Part shown: positions 14,910 through 23,340 of the stretch, piece after piece
Position numbering within the stretch: position 1 is the first letter of the stretch
Layout of the letters: the number at the start of each line of letters is the position of its first letter
Assembly: GCA_958447445.1 (NCBI GenBank)
Contig: CAUDAE010000013.1
Coordinates: 1 to 24,276, forward strand
DNA length: 24,276 nt
Source: an uncultured Collinsella sp.
GTDB taxonomy: Bacteria > Actinomycetota > Coriobacteriia > Coriobacteriales > Coriobacteriaceae
Direction: 5' to 3'
Notes under the pieces: generated by a model
Told to the model about the DNA's origin: nothing
Database searches by the model: none
What the model saw: only the letters and a program-made list of their open reading frames with translations
Program-made: the position numbers and the translations under genes

Positions 14910-16271
14910 CTACAGGATAAATCGAAGGACGTCGGAACGAAGCATATAGACAAACAGCAGCGCAAAGAGCGCGATGCCCACATAGCTCACAATCGTCTGG
15001 ACCTTGAGCGGAAGCTCGCGGCCAGCAATCTTTTGAATGATCTCGATGACCAGCTTGCCGCCATCGAGTGGTGGGATGGGCAGCAGGTTCATAAAGCCAA
15101 GCGAGAACGAAATGAGGGCGGCAAACGAAAGGAACGTGGCAGGGCCGGCAGCAGCAGCCTGTGAGGACATAACGCTAATGCCCACGATCGAAGAAGACTG
15201 ATCGAGAATCTCCATCGTATGCTGCGGCTGGAGCAGGCGCATCACGCCCTCCGGTGTCTGCACGACATAGGAGAACGAAAGGCGAGCCGACGTGATGGGG
15301 TCTAAACGGACCACCTGCGTAGAGGCATACACACCTAGGCGCTCGTCCTCTTTGAGCGCAACCGAGGTCGAATGCTGCTTGCCGTCGCGCTCATACTCAA
15401 TGGCGATATCGTCCTTACCGGCGGCCTTGCCGATGGCATCGTAAACGTCCATCCAGGTAGAGCACGATACTCCGTCAACCGAAAGGATCGCGTCGCCGCC
15501 CTCGATACCCGCCTTGGCGGCAATAGACCCCTCGTCAACCTGACCGATCACGTTGGTATCCATCGGCACGGTGACACCCGCAATAGAGTAGATGCTCATA
15601 AGCAGCAAAAAGCCCGTCAGGATATTGACGAGAATGCCCGCGAGCAGCATAAAGGCGCGCTTGAGAAAACCCTGGCCCAGATAGGTATGCGAACGCTCTT
15701 GCGCAAGGAACTCGGCTTCGCCGCACGGCAGCTCCCACACATCGCCCTCGGTAGTCGCATGCTCTCGATCGAAACGGCGGCCGTCAAAGGTGGTGTAACC
15801 CGCCGCGTCTCGCGGCAGCGTCTGATACTTGGTGGGATAGTAGCTCGGCGAGGGCTTCTCCCCTTCCTCATACCAAGGCGCGATAGAGCCCCAACCCAAG
15901 AGCAAGGCGCATGCCTCGAGCACAACCTCCTCGGATAGCTCGAGCTCGACAGCAAGGTCGGCCACGGTCACGCGACCATGACGATAGATAGCCGCGAGCA
16001 CGCGATCGGCACACGAGACGTCCGTGGGATCCATGCCGCAGATGGCAGCGTAGCCACCCAGCAGCAGCGGGGTCACGCCAAACTTGGTTCCAATGCGACG
16101 CGACGTGTAATGGATGTCAAAGCGACACGGCAGGCCCAAAAAGAACTCGGTCACACGGACGCCGCAGGCACGCGCCGCCAAAAAGTGGCCGCCCTCGTGC
16201 AAAAACACGAGGACGGAAAGCATCAGCAGGCCCCAAAAGACCGATGAGAGAACGCTCAGAACAGTATCCAT
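14910..16271 (-). CDS. rseP: Site-2 intramembrane metalloprotease (RseP/RasP) with extra domain
   Basis: Zinc protease of the inner membrane that, in relatives, cleaves anti-sigma factors and leftover signal peptides. A hydrophobic first segment holds HEGGH (25-29). GGYAAICGMDP (72-82) ends the usual first loop. A second membrane segment is at about 204-232, a PDZ domain at about 238-315, and NLLPIPPLDGG (395-405) supplies the third metal ligand. A C-terminal membrane segment follows. Residues about 84-195 are an insertion absent from the standard family; its first half looks like a winged helix. The 453-residue size is explained by this insert. ATG at 16271 is preferred; AAGGA lies 15 bases away, and a TTG at 16286 abuts that SD. 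It lies between dxr and ispG. Confidence 0.93.
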   Translation of the reverse strand: MDTVLSVLSSVFWGLLMLSVLVFLHEGGHFLAARACGVRVTEFFLGLPCRFDIHYTSRRIGTKFGVTPLLLGGYAAICGMDPTDVSCADRVLAAIYRHGRVTVADLAVELELSEEVVLEACALLLGWGSIAPWYEEGEKPSPSYYPTKYQTLPRDAAGYTTFDGRRFDREHATTEGDVWELPCGEAEFLAQERSHTYLGQGFLKRAFMLLAGILVNILTGFLLLMSIYSIAGVTVPMDTNVIGQVDEGSIAAKAGIEGGDAILSVDGVSCSTWMDVYDAIGKAAGKDDIAIEYERDGKQHSTSVALKEDERLGVYASTQVVRLDPITSARLSFSYVVQTPEGVMRLLQPQHTMEILDQSSSIVGISVMSSQAAAAGPATFLSFAALISFSLGFMNLLPIPPLDGGKLVIEIIQKIAGRELPLKVQTIVSYVGIALFALLFVYMLRSDVLRFIL

Positions 16272-16296
16272 AAAACGAAAAAGCAATCCTTATGGG

Positions 16297-17484
16297 TTAG
16301 GAACGGGTTGCGGCGAGCACCTGCGCAGCCTTTTCACGCGCCCACGCATCGATGTCGCGAAGCTGCTCAAACGAATCGACCGCCTGCATATCGTGGGCAT
16401 CCATGCAGGATTCCACAACGCGGTCGATATCGGTAAAGCTACAGCCGTCGTGTAAGAACGCATCGACAGCGACCTCGTTGGCCGCATTAAGCACGCACGG
16501 CATGGTGCCGCCCGTCTTGCCGGCACGCTCGGCCAGCGCAAGGCAGCGGAACGTGTCCATATCGGCGGCATCAAAGGTGAGCTGCCCCAGCTCACGAAAA
16601 TCGAGACGAGGCGCCGGAGTATCCCAACGCTCAGGATACGAGAAGGCAAACTGAATGGGAATGCGCATATCAGAGGCGCCAAGGTGTGCCATCACGGAGC
16701 CATCCGCATACTCGACCATTGAGTGGATCTTGGACTGGCGCTGCACGACCACGTTGATAAAGTCGAGGTCGCAACCGAACAGGTGCATCGCCTCGATACG
16801 CTCCAGACCCTTGTTCATGAGGGTGGCGGAGTCGATCGTGATCTTAGCACCCATGGACCACGTGGGATGTGCCAGCGCATCGGCGCGTGTCACGCGATCG
16901 AGCTCATCGCGCGTACGGCCAAAGAACGGACCGCCCGAGCAGGTGAGCCAAATGCAGTGGACCTCGCGCGGATTCTCCCCCAAATAGCACTGGTAGATGG
17001 CGGAGTGCTCGGAGTCGACCGGAATGAGCTGACCCGGCTGCGCCAGCGGCATCAGCAGGTCGCCACCGACAACGAGGGACTCCTTGTTAGCAAGTGCAAG
17101 ACGCTTGTTCGAGGTCAGGGCCGCATGGCTCGCTTCGAGCACGGCAGCGCCCACGATGGCCACGAGCACGCAGTCGACATCATCGCGGCATGCGAGCTCG
17201 CACACGGCCTGCGCACCAACACCAAGCTTCGTTCCCTCGGGCAACTCCTGCAGTACGGCGTCATCGCCATGAGCGACATCGGCCACGGCAACCGCCGGAA
17301 CCGAGAACTCGCGGGCAGCGGCAACAAGCTCGGAGGTGCTGGAGTTAACGGACAGCGCCGTCACCTGCAGGCGATCGGCATGCTGGCGGCACACATCGAG
17401 CGCCTGGGTGCCGATGGAGCCCGTACAACCCAGGATGGCAACACGGAGGCGTCCATCGGGGCCATACGTCGTTTGGAAGGACAT
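16297..17484 (-). CDS. dxr: 1-deoxy-D-xylulose 5-phosphate reductoisomerase
   Basis: Second and committed step of the MEP pathway, converting DXP to MEP with NADPH. The 395-residue protein has the dinucleotide loop GCTGSIGTQ (19-27) and LANKESLV (131-138). The metal ligands are in PVDSEHSA (Asp157, Glu159), followed by TCSGGPF (181-187) and MGAKITIDSATLMNKGLE (211-228). All catalytic blocks are intact. The ATG at 17484 shares its A with the cdsA stop (TAATG), and GGAGG lies nine bases upstream inside cdsA. The gene order cdsA-dxr-rseP is the standard bacterial arrangement. Confidence 0.98.
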   Translation of the reverse strand: MSFQTTYGPDGRLRVAILGCTGSIGTQALDVCRQHADRLQVTALSVNSSTSELVAAAREFSVPAVAVADVAHGDDAVLQELPEGTKLGVGAQAVCELACRDDVDCVLVAIVGAAVLEASHAALTSNKRLALANKESLVVGGDLLMPLAQPGQLIPVDSEHSAIYQCYLGENPREVHCIWLTCSGGPFFGRTRDELDRVTRADALAHPTWSMGAKITIDSATLMNKGLERIEAMHLFGCDLDFINVVVQRQSKIHSMVEYADGSVMAHLGASDMRIPIQFAFSYPERWDTPAPRLDFRELGQLTFDAADMDTFRCLALAERAGKTGGTMPCVLNAANEVAVDAFLHDGCSFTDIDRVVESCMDAHDMQAVDSFEQLRDIDAWAREKAAQVLAATRS

Positions 17485-18383
17485 TACAGCACGCCTCCGA
17501 TCATCAAAAGCAGCTGAGCGGTAATACAGCCAAAGATAAGCGAGTCGCTACGGTCGAGCATGCCGCCGTGGCCCGGGATAAGGTTGCCGGAATCCTTGAC
17601 GCCCACGCCACGCTTGATGCGCGACTCGATAAGGTCGCCGATAACGCCCAGGACGGACACGACCACGCCGCACAGCAGCGCATAGGGCAGGCTGAGCTTG
17701 TAGAAGTGCGTCGCCCACAGAATGAGCCAAATCAAAACCGAGCCCAGGATGCCGCCGACAAACCCCTCCCAGCTCTTTTTGGGAGAGATCTTGGGAACCA
17801 TCTTGTGCTTACCGATACGGCTGCCCACGATGTAGGCAAACGAATCGGAGACCCAAAGGGACGCGCAAACGCCCACCGAAAGCAGGGCGCCGGCAAAACC
17901 GGGCACGGCATCGCGCAGCAGCACGATAGCCGACAGCATAAAGCCAGTGTAGATGGGACCCATGAGCGTCACGGCCACATCAGAGATGCGGGTACGCGGC
18001 GACCAAACATACCAAATGCCCACAGCGAGCATCAGGGCAAAAAGCAGGGCATTCAGCAACATCGAATCGCCCAACGCCGACAGCGGAAAGAGTACGGCGG
18101 CAGCGATACCCATGCGCTCGTTAGCCATCTTGCCATCGAGCCTCGTCATACGGAAAAACTCATAGCAGCACAGACCGCTCATGACAGAAACAAAGATGGC
18201 CGTGGGCACAATACCCAAAACCAGGCACAGGATAAAGACAACGGCATAGACGATACCGGCGGCGGCACGGGTGATAAAGCCGGCAAGCCACGAACCGGTG
18301 CCATTCTTCGCTGCGGGCGCTCCCGCAGCGACAGCCTTGCGCTCAGATGTCTTGGGAGCAATTGCCTTGGGACGATCGGACAC
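17484..18383 (-). CDS. cdsA: Phosphatidate cytidylyltransferase
   Basis: Integral membrane enzyme making CDP-diacylglycerol from phosphatidic acid and CTP, the branch point for phospholipid synthesis. The 299-residue product has a polar N-terminal tail of about 30 residues and then several hydrophobic segments. It contains SPKKSWEG (200-207) and, near the C-terminus, the CDS signature beginning SRIKRGVGVKDSGN and ending GHGGMLDR (254-278). The start is GTG at 18383, seven bases after AGGAGG, which itself lies at the uppS end. It overlaps the dxr start by one base. The long basic, alanine-rich N-terminus is unusual but not remarkable. Confidence 0.96.
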   Translation of the reverse strand: MSDRPKAIAPKTSERKAVAAGAPAAKNGTGSWLAGFITRAAAGIVYAVVFILCLVLGIVPTAIFVSVMSGLCCYEFFRMTRLDGKMANERMGIAAAVLFPLSALGDSMLLNALLFALMLAVGIWYVWSPRTRISDVAVTLMGPIYTGFMLSAIVLLRDAVPGFAGALLSVGVCASLWVSDSFAYIVGSRIGKHKMVPKISPKKSWEGFVGGILGSVLIWLILWATHFYKLSLPYALLCGVVVSVLGVIGDLIESRIKRGVGVKDSGNLIPGHGGMLDRSDSLIFGCITAQLLLMIGGVL

Positions 18384-18385
18384 GA

Positions 18386-19180
18386 TTAAGCCTCCTCGGT
18401 CTTGCTCAGACCACCAAACCTACGGTCACGGCCCTGATAGGCCAAAATGGCGTCGACAAGGCCCCAACGATCAAAGTCGGGCCAATAGGTATCGGTGACG
18501 TAGAATTCGGAATAAGCCACCTGCCACAGCAGATAGTTCGAAAGGCGCAGCTCACCAGAAGTGCGAATCACAAGCTCAGGATCGGGAAGGCCAGCGGTAT
18601 AGAGGTGGGAAGCCACCATGTCGTCATCAATTGCGCCAGGATCGATCTTACCGGCGGCAGCGTCGAGTGCGATCTGACGGACAGCGCGGGTAATCTCGGC
18701 ACGCGCGCCGTAGTTGACGGCAAGCGCCAGCGTCATGCCGGTGTGATTGGCGCACTCGGCAAGACCTCGCTCAAAGACATCGCGGGTCTTCTTAGGCAGT
18801 GCGGAAATATCGCCCAAAAAGACAACGCGAACGTTTTCGCGCTTAAGCAGCGGCAACTCATCGATAAACGTCTTGGCAAACAAATGCATCAAAACGTTGA
18901 CCTCGTGCTGCGGACGATTCCAGTTTTCGGTGGAAAACGCATAGGCCGAAAGGACGTCGACACCCAAGCGCACGCATGCGGTAATGATCTCGCGCAGGGA
19001 GACGATACCCGCCTTGTGGCCCTCGGTGCGTGCAAGACCGCGCGACGTGGCCCAACGACCGTTACCGTCCATGATGCACGAGATATGGTGCGGAATGTTA
19101 TTAAGGTCAAGGTCGGAAAAACCGACGCCCGCAGGGGCGTCGGCAAAGTACTCGACCAGTTTATGCTCGTCGTATTGCAC
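18386..19180 (-). CDS. uppS: Isoprenyl (undecaprenyl) diphosphate synthase
   Basis: cis-Prenyltransferase that extends farnesyl diphosphate with isopentenyl units to the C55 carrier lipid for peptidoglycan. The 264-residue protein has the catalytic MDGNGRWA (37-44, Asp38), SAYAFSTENWNRP (78-90), and RTSGELRLSN with a conserved C-terminal SEFYVTDTYWPDF. The start is GTG at 19180, with GGAG seven bases upstream at the end of frr. The chain length of the product cannot be read from sequence; some actinobacterial relatives make shorter products. Confidence 0.97.
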   Translation of the reverse strand: MQYDEHKLVEYFADAPAGVGFSDLDLNNIPHHISCIMDGNGRWATSRGLARTEGHKAGIVSLREIITACVRLGVDVLSAYAFSTENWNRPQHEVNVLMHLFAKTFIDELPLLKRENVRVVFLGDISALPKKTRDVFERGLAECANHTGMTLALAVNYGARAEITRAVRQIALDAAAGKIDPGAIDDDMVASHLYTAGLPDPELVIRTSGELRLSNYLLWQVAYSEFYVTDTYWPDFDRWGLVDAILAYQGRDRRFGGLSKTEEA

Positions 19181-19181
19181 C

Positions 19182-19718
19182 TTAGATCTCCATGACCTCG
19201 GCTTCTTTTTCCTTCAGAAGCTCCTCGACCTTGGCGACATACTCATCAGTGTGCTTCTGGACCTTGGCCTGCTCGCGACGGACATCGTCCTCGGTGAGCT
19301 CCTCATCGCGCTCGAGCTTGTTGTTGAAGTCGCGACGGATGTTACGGATAGACACCTTGGCCTGCTCGGCGTACTCGCGGCACTCCTTGACGAGCTCGCG
19401 ACGGCGCTCCTCAGTGGGAGCCGGGAACGGAAGACGAACGACGGTGCCATCGGAGTTGGGGGTAATGCCCAGATCGGAAGCGCCGATGGCCTTGACGATA
19501 GCATTGATGAGTGCCTTGTCCCACGGCTCGATGAGCAGCATGTGGGCCTCGGGGGTCTTGACGGCGGCAACCTGCGTGACCGGCGTGGGAACACCGTAAT
19601 AATCGACGGTGATGTCGGACAGAATGTTGGCATTGGCGCGGCCGGTACGGACCTTGGAGAAGTTATGCTTGAGGGACTCGAGCGACTTGTCCATATGGGC
19701 GGTGATGTTCTCTGCCAT
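19182..19718 (-). CDS. frr: Ribosome recycling factor
   Basis: Splits post-termination ribosomes with EF-G. The 178-residue protein is slightly shorter than the usual 185, with the shortening at the N-terminus. It carries the characteristic helix KVRTGRANANIL, the hinge VDYYGVPTPV, and the LPFPAPTEERRRELVK segment, then the long charged helix returning to the first. The ATG at 19718 has AGGAGG seven bases upstream. It lies two bases after pyrH. Confidence 0.97.
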   Translation of the reverse strand: MAENITAHMDKSLESLKHNFSKVRTGRANANILSDITVDYYGVPTPVTQVAAVKTPEAHMLLIEPWDKALINAIVKAIGASDLGITPNSDGTVVRLPFPAPTEERRRELVKECREYAEQAKVSIRNIRRDFNNKLERDEELTEDDVRREQAKVQKHTDEYVAKVEELLKEKEAEVMEI

Positions 19719-19720
19719 GC

Positions 19721-20443
19721 TTAATCCTCCTGATAGACGAGCGTGCCGACGGGCTCACCCGAAAGCGCGCGCTTGACGGTGTCCTCGCCATCGATGTTGA
19801 GGACCAAAATCGGCATACGGTTATCCTGGCACAGTGCCGTAGCCGTGGAATCCATAACCTGCAGACCGCGGACAAGAACCTCGTGGTAGGTAATCTTGTC
19901 AAAACGGACAGCATCGGCGCACTTGACGGGATCTTTGTCGTAGATGCCGTCAACCTTGGTGGCTTTAATCAGAATCTCGGCGCCGATCTCGCACGCACGA
20001 AGAGCCGCGGCGGTGTCGGTCGTAAAGTACGGATTGCCCGAACCGGCAGCAAAAATAACGACGTTGCCCTTGGAAAGGTGGTTGATGGCGCGACGACGAA
20101 TATAGGGCTCGCAGATCTCGTTCATCTGGATAGCGCTCATCACGCGGCAGGGAACATCGTTATGCTCGAAGGCATCCTGCAGGGCGAGCGCGTTCATAAC
20201 GGTCGCGAGCATGCCCATATAATCGGCCTGAGCACGCTCCATGCCACCGGCAGCGCCGGCCATGCCGCGGAAAATATTGCCGCCGCCAACAACGACGCCG
20301 ACCTCATGGCCAACGGCTAGCAGCTCCTTGACCTGCTTGGCAAGATGGTCGGTAACCTTGGGGTCGATGCCATATTGGCCGTCGCCCATCAGTGCTTCGC
20401 CGGAAAGCTTAAGAAGCACGCGTTTATATCGGATGTCGGACAA
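19721..20443 (-). CDS. pyrH: Uridylate kinase
   Basis: Phosphorylates UMP to UDP, the step after PyrF; the bacterial enzyme is a hexamer regulated by GTP and UTP. The 240-residue amino-acid-kinase-fold protein has KLSGEAL (12-18), VVGGGNIFRG (51-60) and the substrate-binding GNPYFTTDTAAALRA segment. The start is TTG at 20443, with a near-perfect AAAGGAGG six bases upstream; no ATG or GTG is available at the conserved N-terminus. The spacer to tsf holds the tsf terminator and a small GGCTCT/AGAGCC hairpin (20484-20499), so pyrH probably begins a new transcript or depends on read-through. I could not place its promoter with confidence. Confidence 0.96.
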   Translation of the reverse strand: MSDIRYKRVLLKLSGEALMGDGQYGIDPKVTDHLAKQVKELLAVGHEVGVVVGGGNIFRGMAGAAGGMERAQADYMGMLATVMNALALQDAFEHNDVPCRVMSAIQMNEICEPYIRRRAINHLSKGNVVIFAAGSGNPYFTTDTAAALRACEIGAEILIKATKVDGIYDKDPVKCADAVRFDKITYHEVLVRGLQVMDSTATALCQDNRMPILVLNIDGEDTVKRALSGEPVGTLVYQED

Positions 20444-20502
20444 AGCGATCCTCCTTTAATTAGACTCTCAATATGATATCAAAGGCTCTGATAAGAGCCA
20501 TG

Positions 20503-20537
20503 AAAAAGCAGGCTGTGAGTAAAACCCACAGCCTGCT
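20503..20537 (-). terminator. rpsB-tsf operon terminator
   Basis: On the minus strand AGCAGGCTGTG pairs with CACAGCCTGCT, 11 pairs, followed by TTTTT, 24 bases after the tsf stop. Confidence 0.92.
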
Positions 20538-20560
20538 CATTACCAGCTACAAGAGCTTAT

Positions 20561-21430
20561 TTACTCGCCACGGACCAGACGGTCAAAGGCAACGACGGTA
20601 ATGGTGTCGCCGAGCTCCTTGGAGACCTGCTCAGCGTACTTCTTGATGGTGAGGGAGCTGTCCTTGATGAACTCCTGCTCGGTGAGCACGGACTGCTTGT
20701 AGAACTTCTCCAGACGGCCGGCAGCCATCTTCTCCTGGATAGCCTCGGGCTTGCCGGACTCGGCAGCCTGAGCCATGTAGATCTGCTTCTCGTGCTCGAC
20801 GGTCTCGGCCGGAACCTGATCGCGGGTAGCGCAGATCGGGGCGACGGCAGCAACCTGAAGGGCAACGTCGTGAGCGAAGGTCTTGAAGGACTCAGCCTGA
20901 GCGGTCTCGGCCTTCTCGAAGGCGAACTCGACGAGGACGCCGATCTTACCACCCATGTGGATGTAAGAAGCGAGCGCGCCGTTCTCGGCCTTGCGGGCAG
21001 CGAAGCGGGAGATCTTCATGTTCTCGCCCATGATGTGAATCATCTCGGTGAGCTCGGAGGAAACGGTCTCCTCGCCCATCGGCTTCTCGAGCAGAGCGTC
21101 GACGTCAGCAGGCTCGGTGGTAGCGACAACCTCAGCGACCTTGGAAGCAAAGCCGGTGAACTTGGCGTTGGAGCCAACGAAGTCGGTCTCGCAGGAGAGC
21201 TCGAGCAGAGCGCCGGTCTTGCCATCCTCGGAGACGAACGCGGCGACAGCGCCCTCGTTGGTCTCACGGCCAGCCTTCTTGGCAGCCTTGGCAAGGCCGT
21301 TCTTACGCAGAACGTCGACAGCGGCGTCCATGTCGCCGTCAGCCTCGACGAGAGCCTTCTTGCACTCCATCATCGGGGAGTCGGTCATCTCGCGGAGCTG
21401 CTTGACCATAGCGGCGGTAATCTGGGCCAT
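20561..21430 (-). CDS. tsf: Translation elongation factor Ts
   Basis: Nucleotide exchange factor that regenerates EF-Tu-GTP. The 289-residue protein begins with a UBA-like domain (about 1-50) holding MVKQLREMTDSPMMECKKAL. The first core domain contains the hallmark CETDFV (80-85); the second core domain follows with a complete C-terminus. The ATG at 21430 has AAGGA seven bases upstream; a TTG five codons earlier overlaps the SD and is rejected. It follows rpsB by 45 bases, the universal order. Confidence 0.98.
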   Translation of the reverse strand: MAQITAAMVKQLREMTDSPMMECKKALVEADGDMDAAVDVLRKNGLAKAAKKAGRETNEGAVAAFVSEDGKTGALLELSCETDFVGSNAKFTGFASKVAEVVATTEPADVDALLEKPMGEETVSSELTEMIHIMGENMKISRFAARKAENGALASYIHMGGKIGVLVEFAFEKAETAQAESFKTFAHDVALQVAAVAPICATRDQVPAETVEHEKQIYMAQAAESGKPEAIQEKMAAGRLEKFYKQSVLTEQEFIKDSSLTIKKYAEQVSKELGDTITVVAFDRLVRGE

Positions 21431-21475
21431 TGTGGTTCCTTTCAAAGAGATGAAAAAGAATTAACTAAGACTGAT

Positions 21476-22204
21476 TTACTCGGCCTTGGGCTCAGCGGCC
21501 ATCTCGGCCTCGGAGACCTGCTCCTTGCCGGAGCCAGCGAGGCAGGCGTCAGCCATGAGCTCGCACATAAGGGTGACAGCGGAGATAGCGTCATCGTTGC
21601 AGGGGATGCCGTACTCGACCTCGTCGGGATCGGAGTTGGTGTCGATCAGGGCGACGACGGGGATGTTCAGGCGCTGAGCCTCCTTGATGGCGTTCTCCTC
21701 GCGCTTGGTGTCGATGACGAAGAGAGCCTGGGGCAGACCCTTCATGTCGCGGGCGCCACCGAGGTTGGTCTGGAGCTTGGTGAGCTCCTTGCCGAGAACA
21801 GCCTGCTCCTTCTTGGGCAGAACAGCCATGCGGCCGTCCTCGACCATGGCCTCGAGCTCCTCCATGCGGTTGATGCGGGAGCGGATGGTGACGAAGTTGG
21901 TCAGCATACCGCCGAGCCAACGCTGGTTGATGTAAGGCATGTTGGCGCGCTCAGCAGCGTTCTTGAAGGCCTCCTGAGCCTGCTTCTTGGTGCCGACGAA
22001 CAGCACGTTGCCGCCCTTAGCGACGTTCTTGACGAATGTATAGGCCTGGTCGGCGTCGAGGATGGTCTGCTTGAGGTCGAGGATGTAGATGCCGTTGCGC
22101 TCACCAAAGATGAACGGCTTCATCTTGGGGTTCCAGCGACGGGTCTGGTGACCAAAGTGGCAGCCGGCCTCGAGCAGGGTGCGGATATTAATCTTGGTAG
22201 CCAT
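21476..22204 (-). CDS. rpsB: 30S ribosomal protein S2
   Basis: Small-subunit protein needed for late assembly and mRNA engagement. The 242-residue protein opens MATKINIRTLLEAG, has GCHFGHQTRRWNPKM (14-28) and the conserved QRWLGGMLTNF and ALIDTNSDPD segments. It ends in an acidic tail. GGAGG precedes the ATG at 22204 by six bases. It has a strong upstream promoter and a leader of about 135 bases that may serve S2 autoregulation. Confidence 0.98.
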   Translation of the reverse strand: MATKINIRTLLEAGCHFGHQTRRWNPKMKPFIFGERNGIYILDLKQTILDADQAYTFVKNVAKGGNVLFVGTKKQAQEAFKNAAERANMPYINQRWLGGMLTNFVTIRSRINRMEELEAMVEDGRMAVLPKKEQAVLGKELTKLQTNLGGARDMKGLPQALFVIDTKREENAIKEAQRLNIPVVALIDTNSDPDEVEYGIPCNDDAISAVTLMCELMADACLAGSGKEQVSEAEMAAEPKAE

Positions 22205-22254
22205 GTTAAACCTCCTGTGGTTTGCCTCCGCGCGGGGTCATCCTCCAAAACCAA

Positions 22255-22338
22255 CCCGGACATGTGCTACCAAAGCCCGGGCACCACGGTATGAAGTAGC
22301 CGCGCGTGCGTGATAAAAACATGTTGCCGTGAAGCAAC
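22255..22338 (-). promoter_or_regulatory. Structured rpsB leader, candidate S2-responsive element
   Basis: In the minus-strand leader GTTGC/GCAAC (22338-22323) forms a small hairpin followed shortly by TTTTT (22319-22315). Further on, CCGGG at 22281-22277 region can pair with CCCGG at 22259-22255, or GTGC (22284-22281) with GCAC (22267-22264). These share a base and exclude each other. S2 autoregulation is known in several bacteria; its use here is inference. Confidence 0.35.
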
Positions 22339-22345
22339 CCGATGA

Positions 22346-22374
22346 ATGATAGCAGGAATGCTTCTTTCTGCCAA
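22346..22374 (-). promoter_or_regulatory. Promoter of rpsB-tsf
   Basis: TTGGCA (22374-22369), 17 bases, TATCAT (22351-22346) with TGC forming an extended -10: five of six matches at each box. It is the best promoter in the window. Predicted start is near 22339, which leaves a leader of about 135 bases. Confidence 0.75.
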
Positions 22375-22423
22375 CCCGCAATCAAAACCACACACCTGAG
22401 TGCGGCGCGGGACGTCCCAGCCA

Positions 22424-23266
22424 CTATTCGCCGCGGGGATGGGCTTGAGCCACGGCACGCTTGAGCCGATCGGGCGTGAGATGCGTGTAGATTTGCGTCG
22501 TGGACAGGCTCGCATGACCCAGCAGCTCTTGAACCGAGCGCAGGTCCGCACCGCCCTCAAGCAAGTCGGTCGCAAAGGTATGGCGCATCGCATGCGGGGC
22601 GATGTCGGCCGGAATGCCGGCGAGCGTCGCCAGCGTATGGAACCGCCGCCGGAGCATGGCGGCGCTCATGCGATTGCCACGCGCCGATATAAGCAGCGGA
22701 TGCGGCCCAGTAGCGAGGTCGCGGCGCTTTGCCTGAGCGAGCAACTCCGGCCTCCCCTCCTCAATATAGAGACGCGTCACATCGAGCGCACGACGATACA
22801 GAGGGACGATACGCTCCTTGCTCCCCTTGCCCCAAAGTCGCAGCGTTCGCTCGGACCAACCAATAGACTCCACGTTGAGCGCCGCGAGCTCCGAGATTCG
22901 CGCGCCGGAGGCATAGAGCAACTCAAGCATCGCCGCATCGCGCAGTCCCGCGGGCGTCGAGGTATCAGGCGTCTTGAGCAGCGCCTCAACCTGCTGGGTC
23001 GTAAGGACACCCGGCAGGTCACACGGCAGCCTGGGCGATGCGATCGCCGAGACCGCATCGCCCTCGACAATCCCCTCGGCAGCCATCCAGCGATAGAGAG
23101 ATCGAATAGCCGACAGGTGCGCCGCAAGCGTTCGGGGAGCCACCTGCTCACGCGAAAGCTCGGCAAGATAGCGACGAATGGTGCGCACGTCGGCAGCGAA
23201 AGCATCAATATCCTCGCGCTCGCACCAGGCAGCGAAGCGCTCCAGCCTCGAGCCATAGGCCGTCAC
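22424..23266 (-). CDS. xerC: Tyrosine recombinase XerC/XerD type
   Basis: Chromosome-dimer-resolving recombinase. From the GTG at 23266 the 280 residues hold the catalytic Arg123 in GARISEL, the lysine in GKGSKERIVPL, HAMRHTFATDLLEGG (His225, Arg228), His251 in LLGHASLSTTQIYTHL and the nucleophile Tyr260. Homology to Xer N-termini continues upstream (DTVDSFIAYIARVEGLSPNTV) to about 23340, but that stretch has no ATG, GTG or TTG. ATA at 23344, nine bases after a GGAGG and overlapping the trmFO stop, would give 306 residues, the normal Xer length. Position next to trmFO recalls the Bacillus xerC/codV locus, but sequence alone does not separate XerC from XerD. Confidence 0.9.
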   Translation of the reverse strand: MTAYGSRLERFAAWCEREDIDAFAADVRTIRRYLAELSREQVAPRTLAAHLSAIRSLYRWMAAEGIVEGDAVSAIASPRLPCDLPGVLTTQQVEALLKTPDTSTPAGLRDAAMLELLYASGARISELAALNVESIGWSERTLRLWGKGSKERIVPLYRRALDVTRLYIEEGRPELLAQAKRRDLATGPHPLLISARGNRMSAAMLRRRFHTLATLAGIPADIAPHAMRHTFATDLLEGGADLRSVQELLGHASLSTTQIYTHLTPDRLKRAVAQAHPRGE

Positions 23267-23340
23267 CGTGTTGGGAGAAAGTCCCTCGACGCGTGCGATA
23301 TAGGCGATAAACGAGTCGACGGTGTCGTACAGGTCAAAGG

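Noticed and set aside
16297..17484. Gene fragmentation of dxr, ispG or proS suggested by multiple frames
   Set aside because: Each reads as one uninterrupted, full-length protein with all catalytic motifs. The other frames are shadows.
22206..22424. A 72-codon frame in the rpsB leader ending just before rpsB
   Set aside because: It spans the rpsB promoter and has no family match or SD. An 11-codon ATG frame inside it starts directly on a GGAGG, which is too close to serve as its SD.
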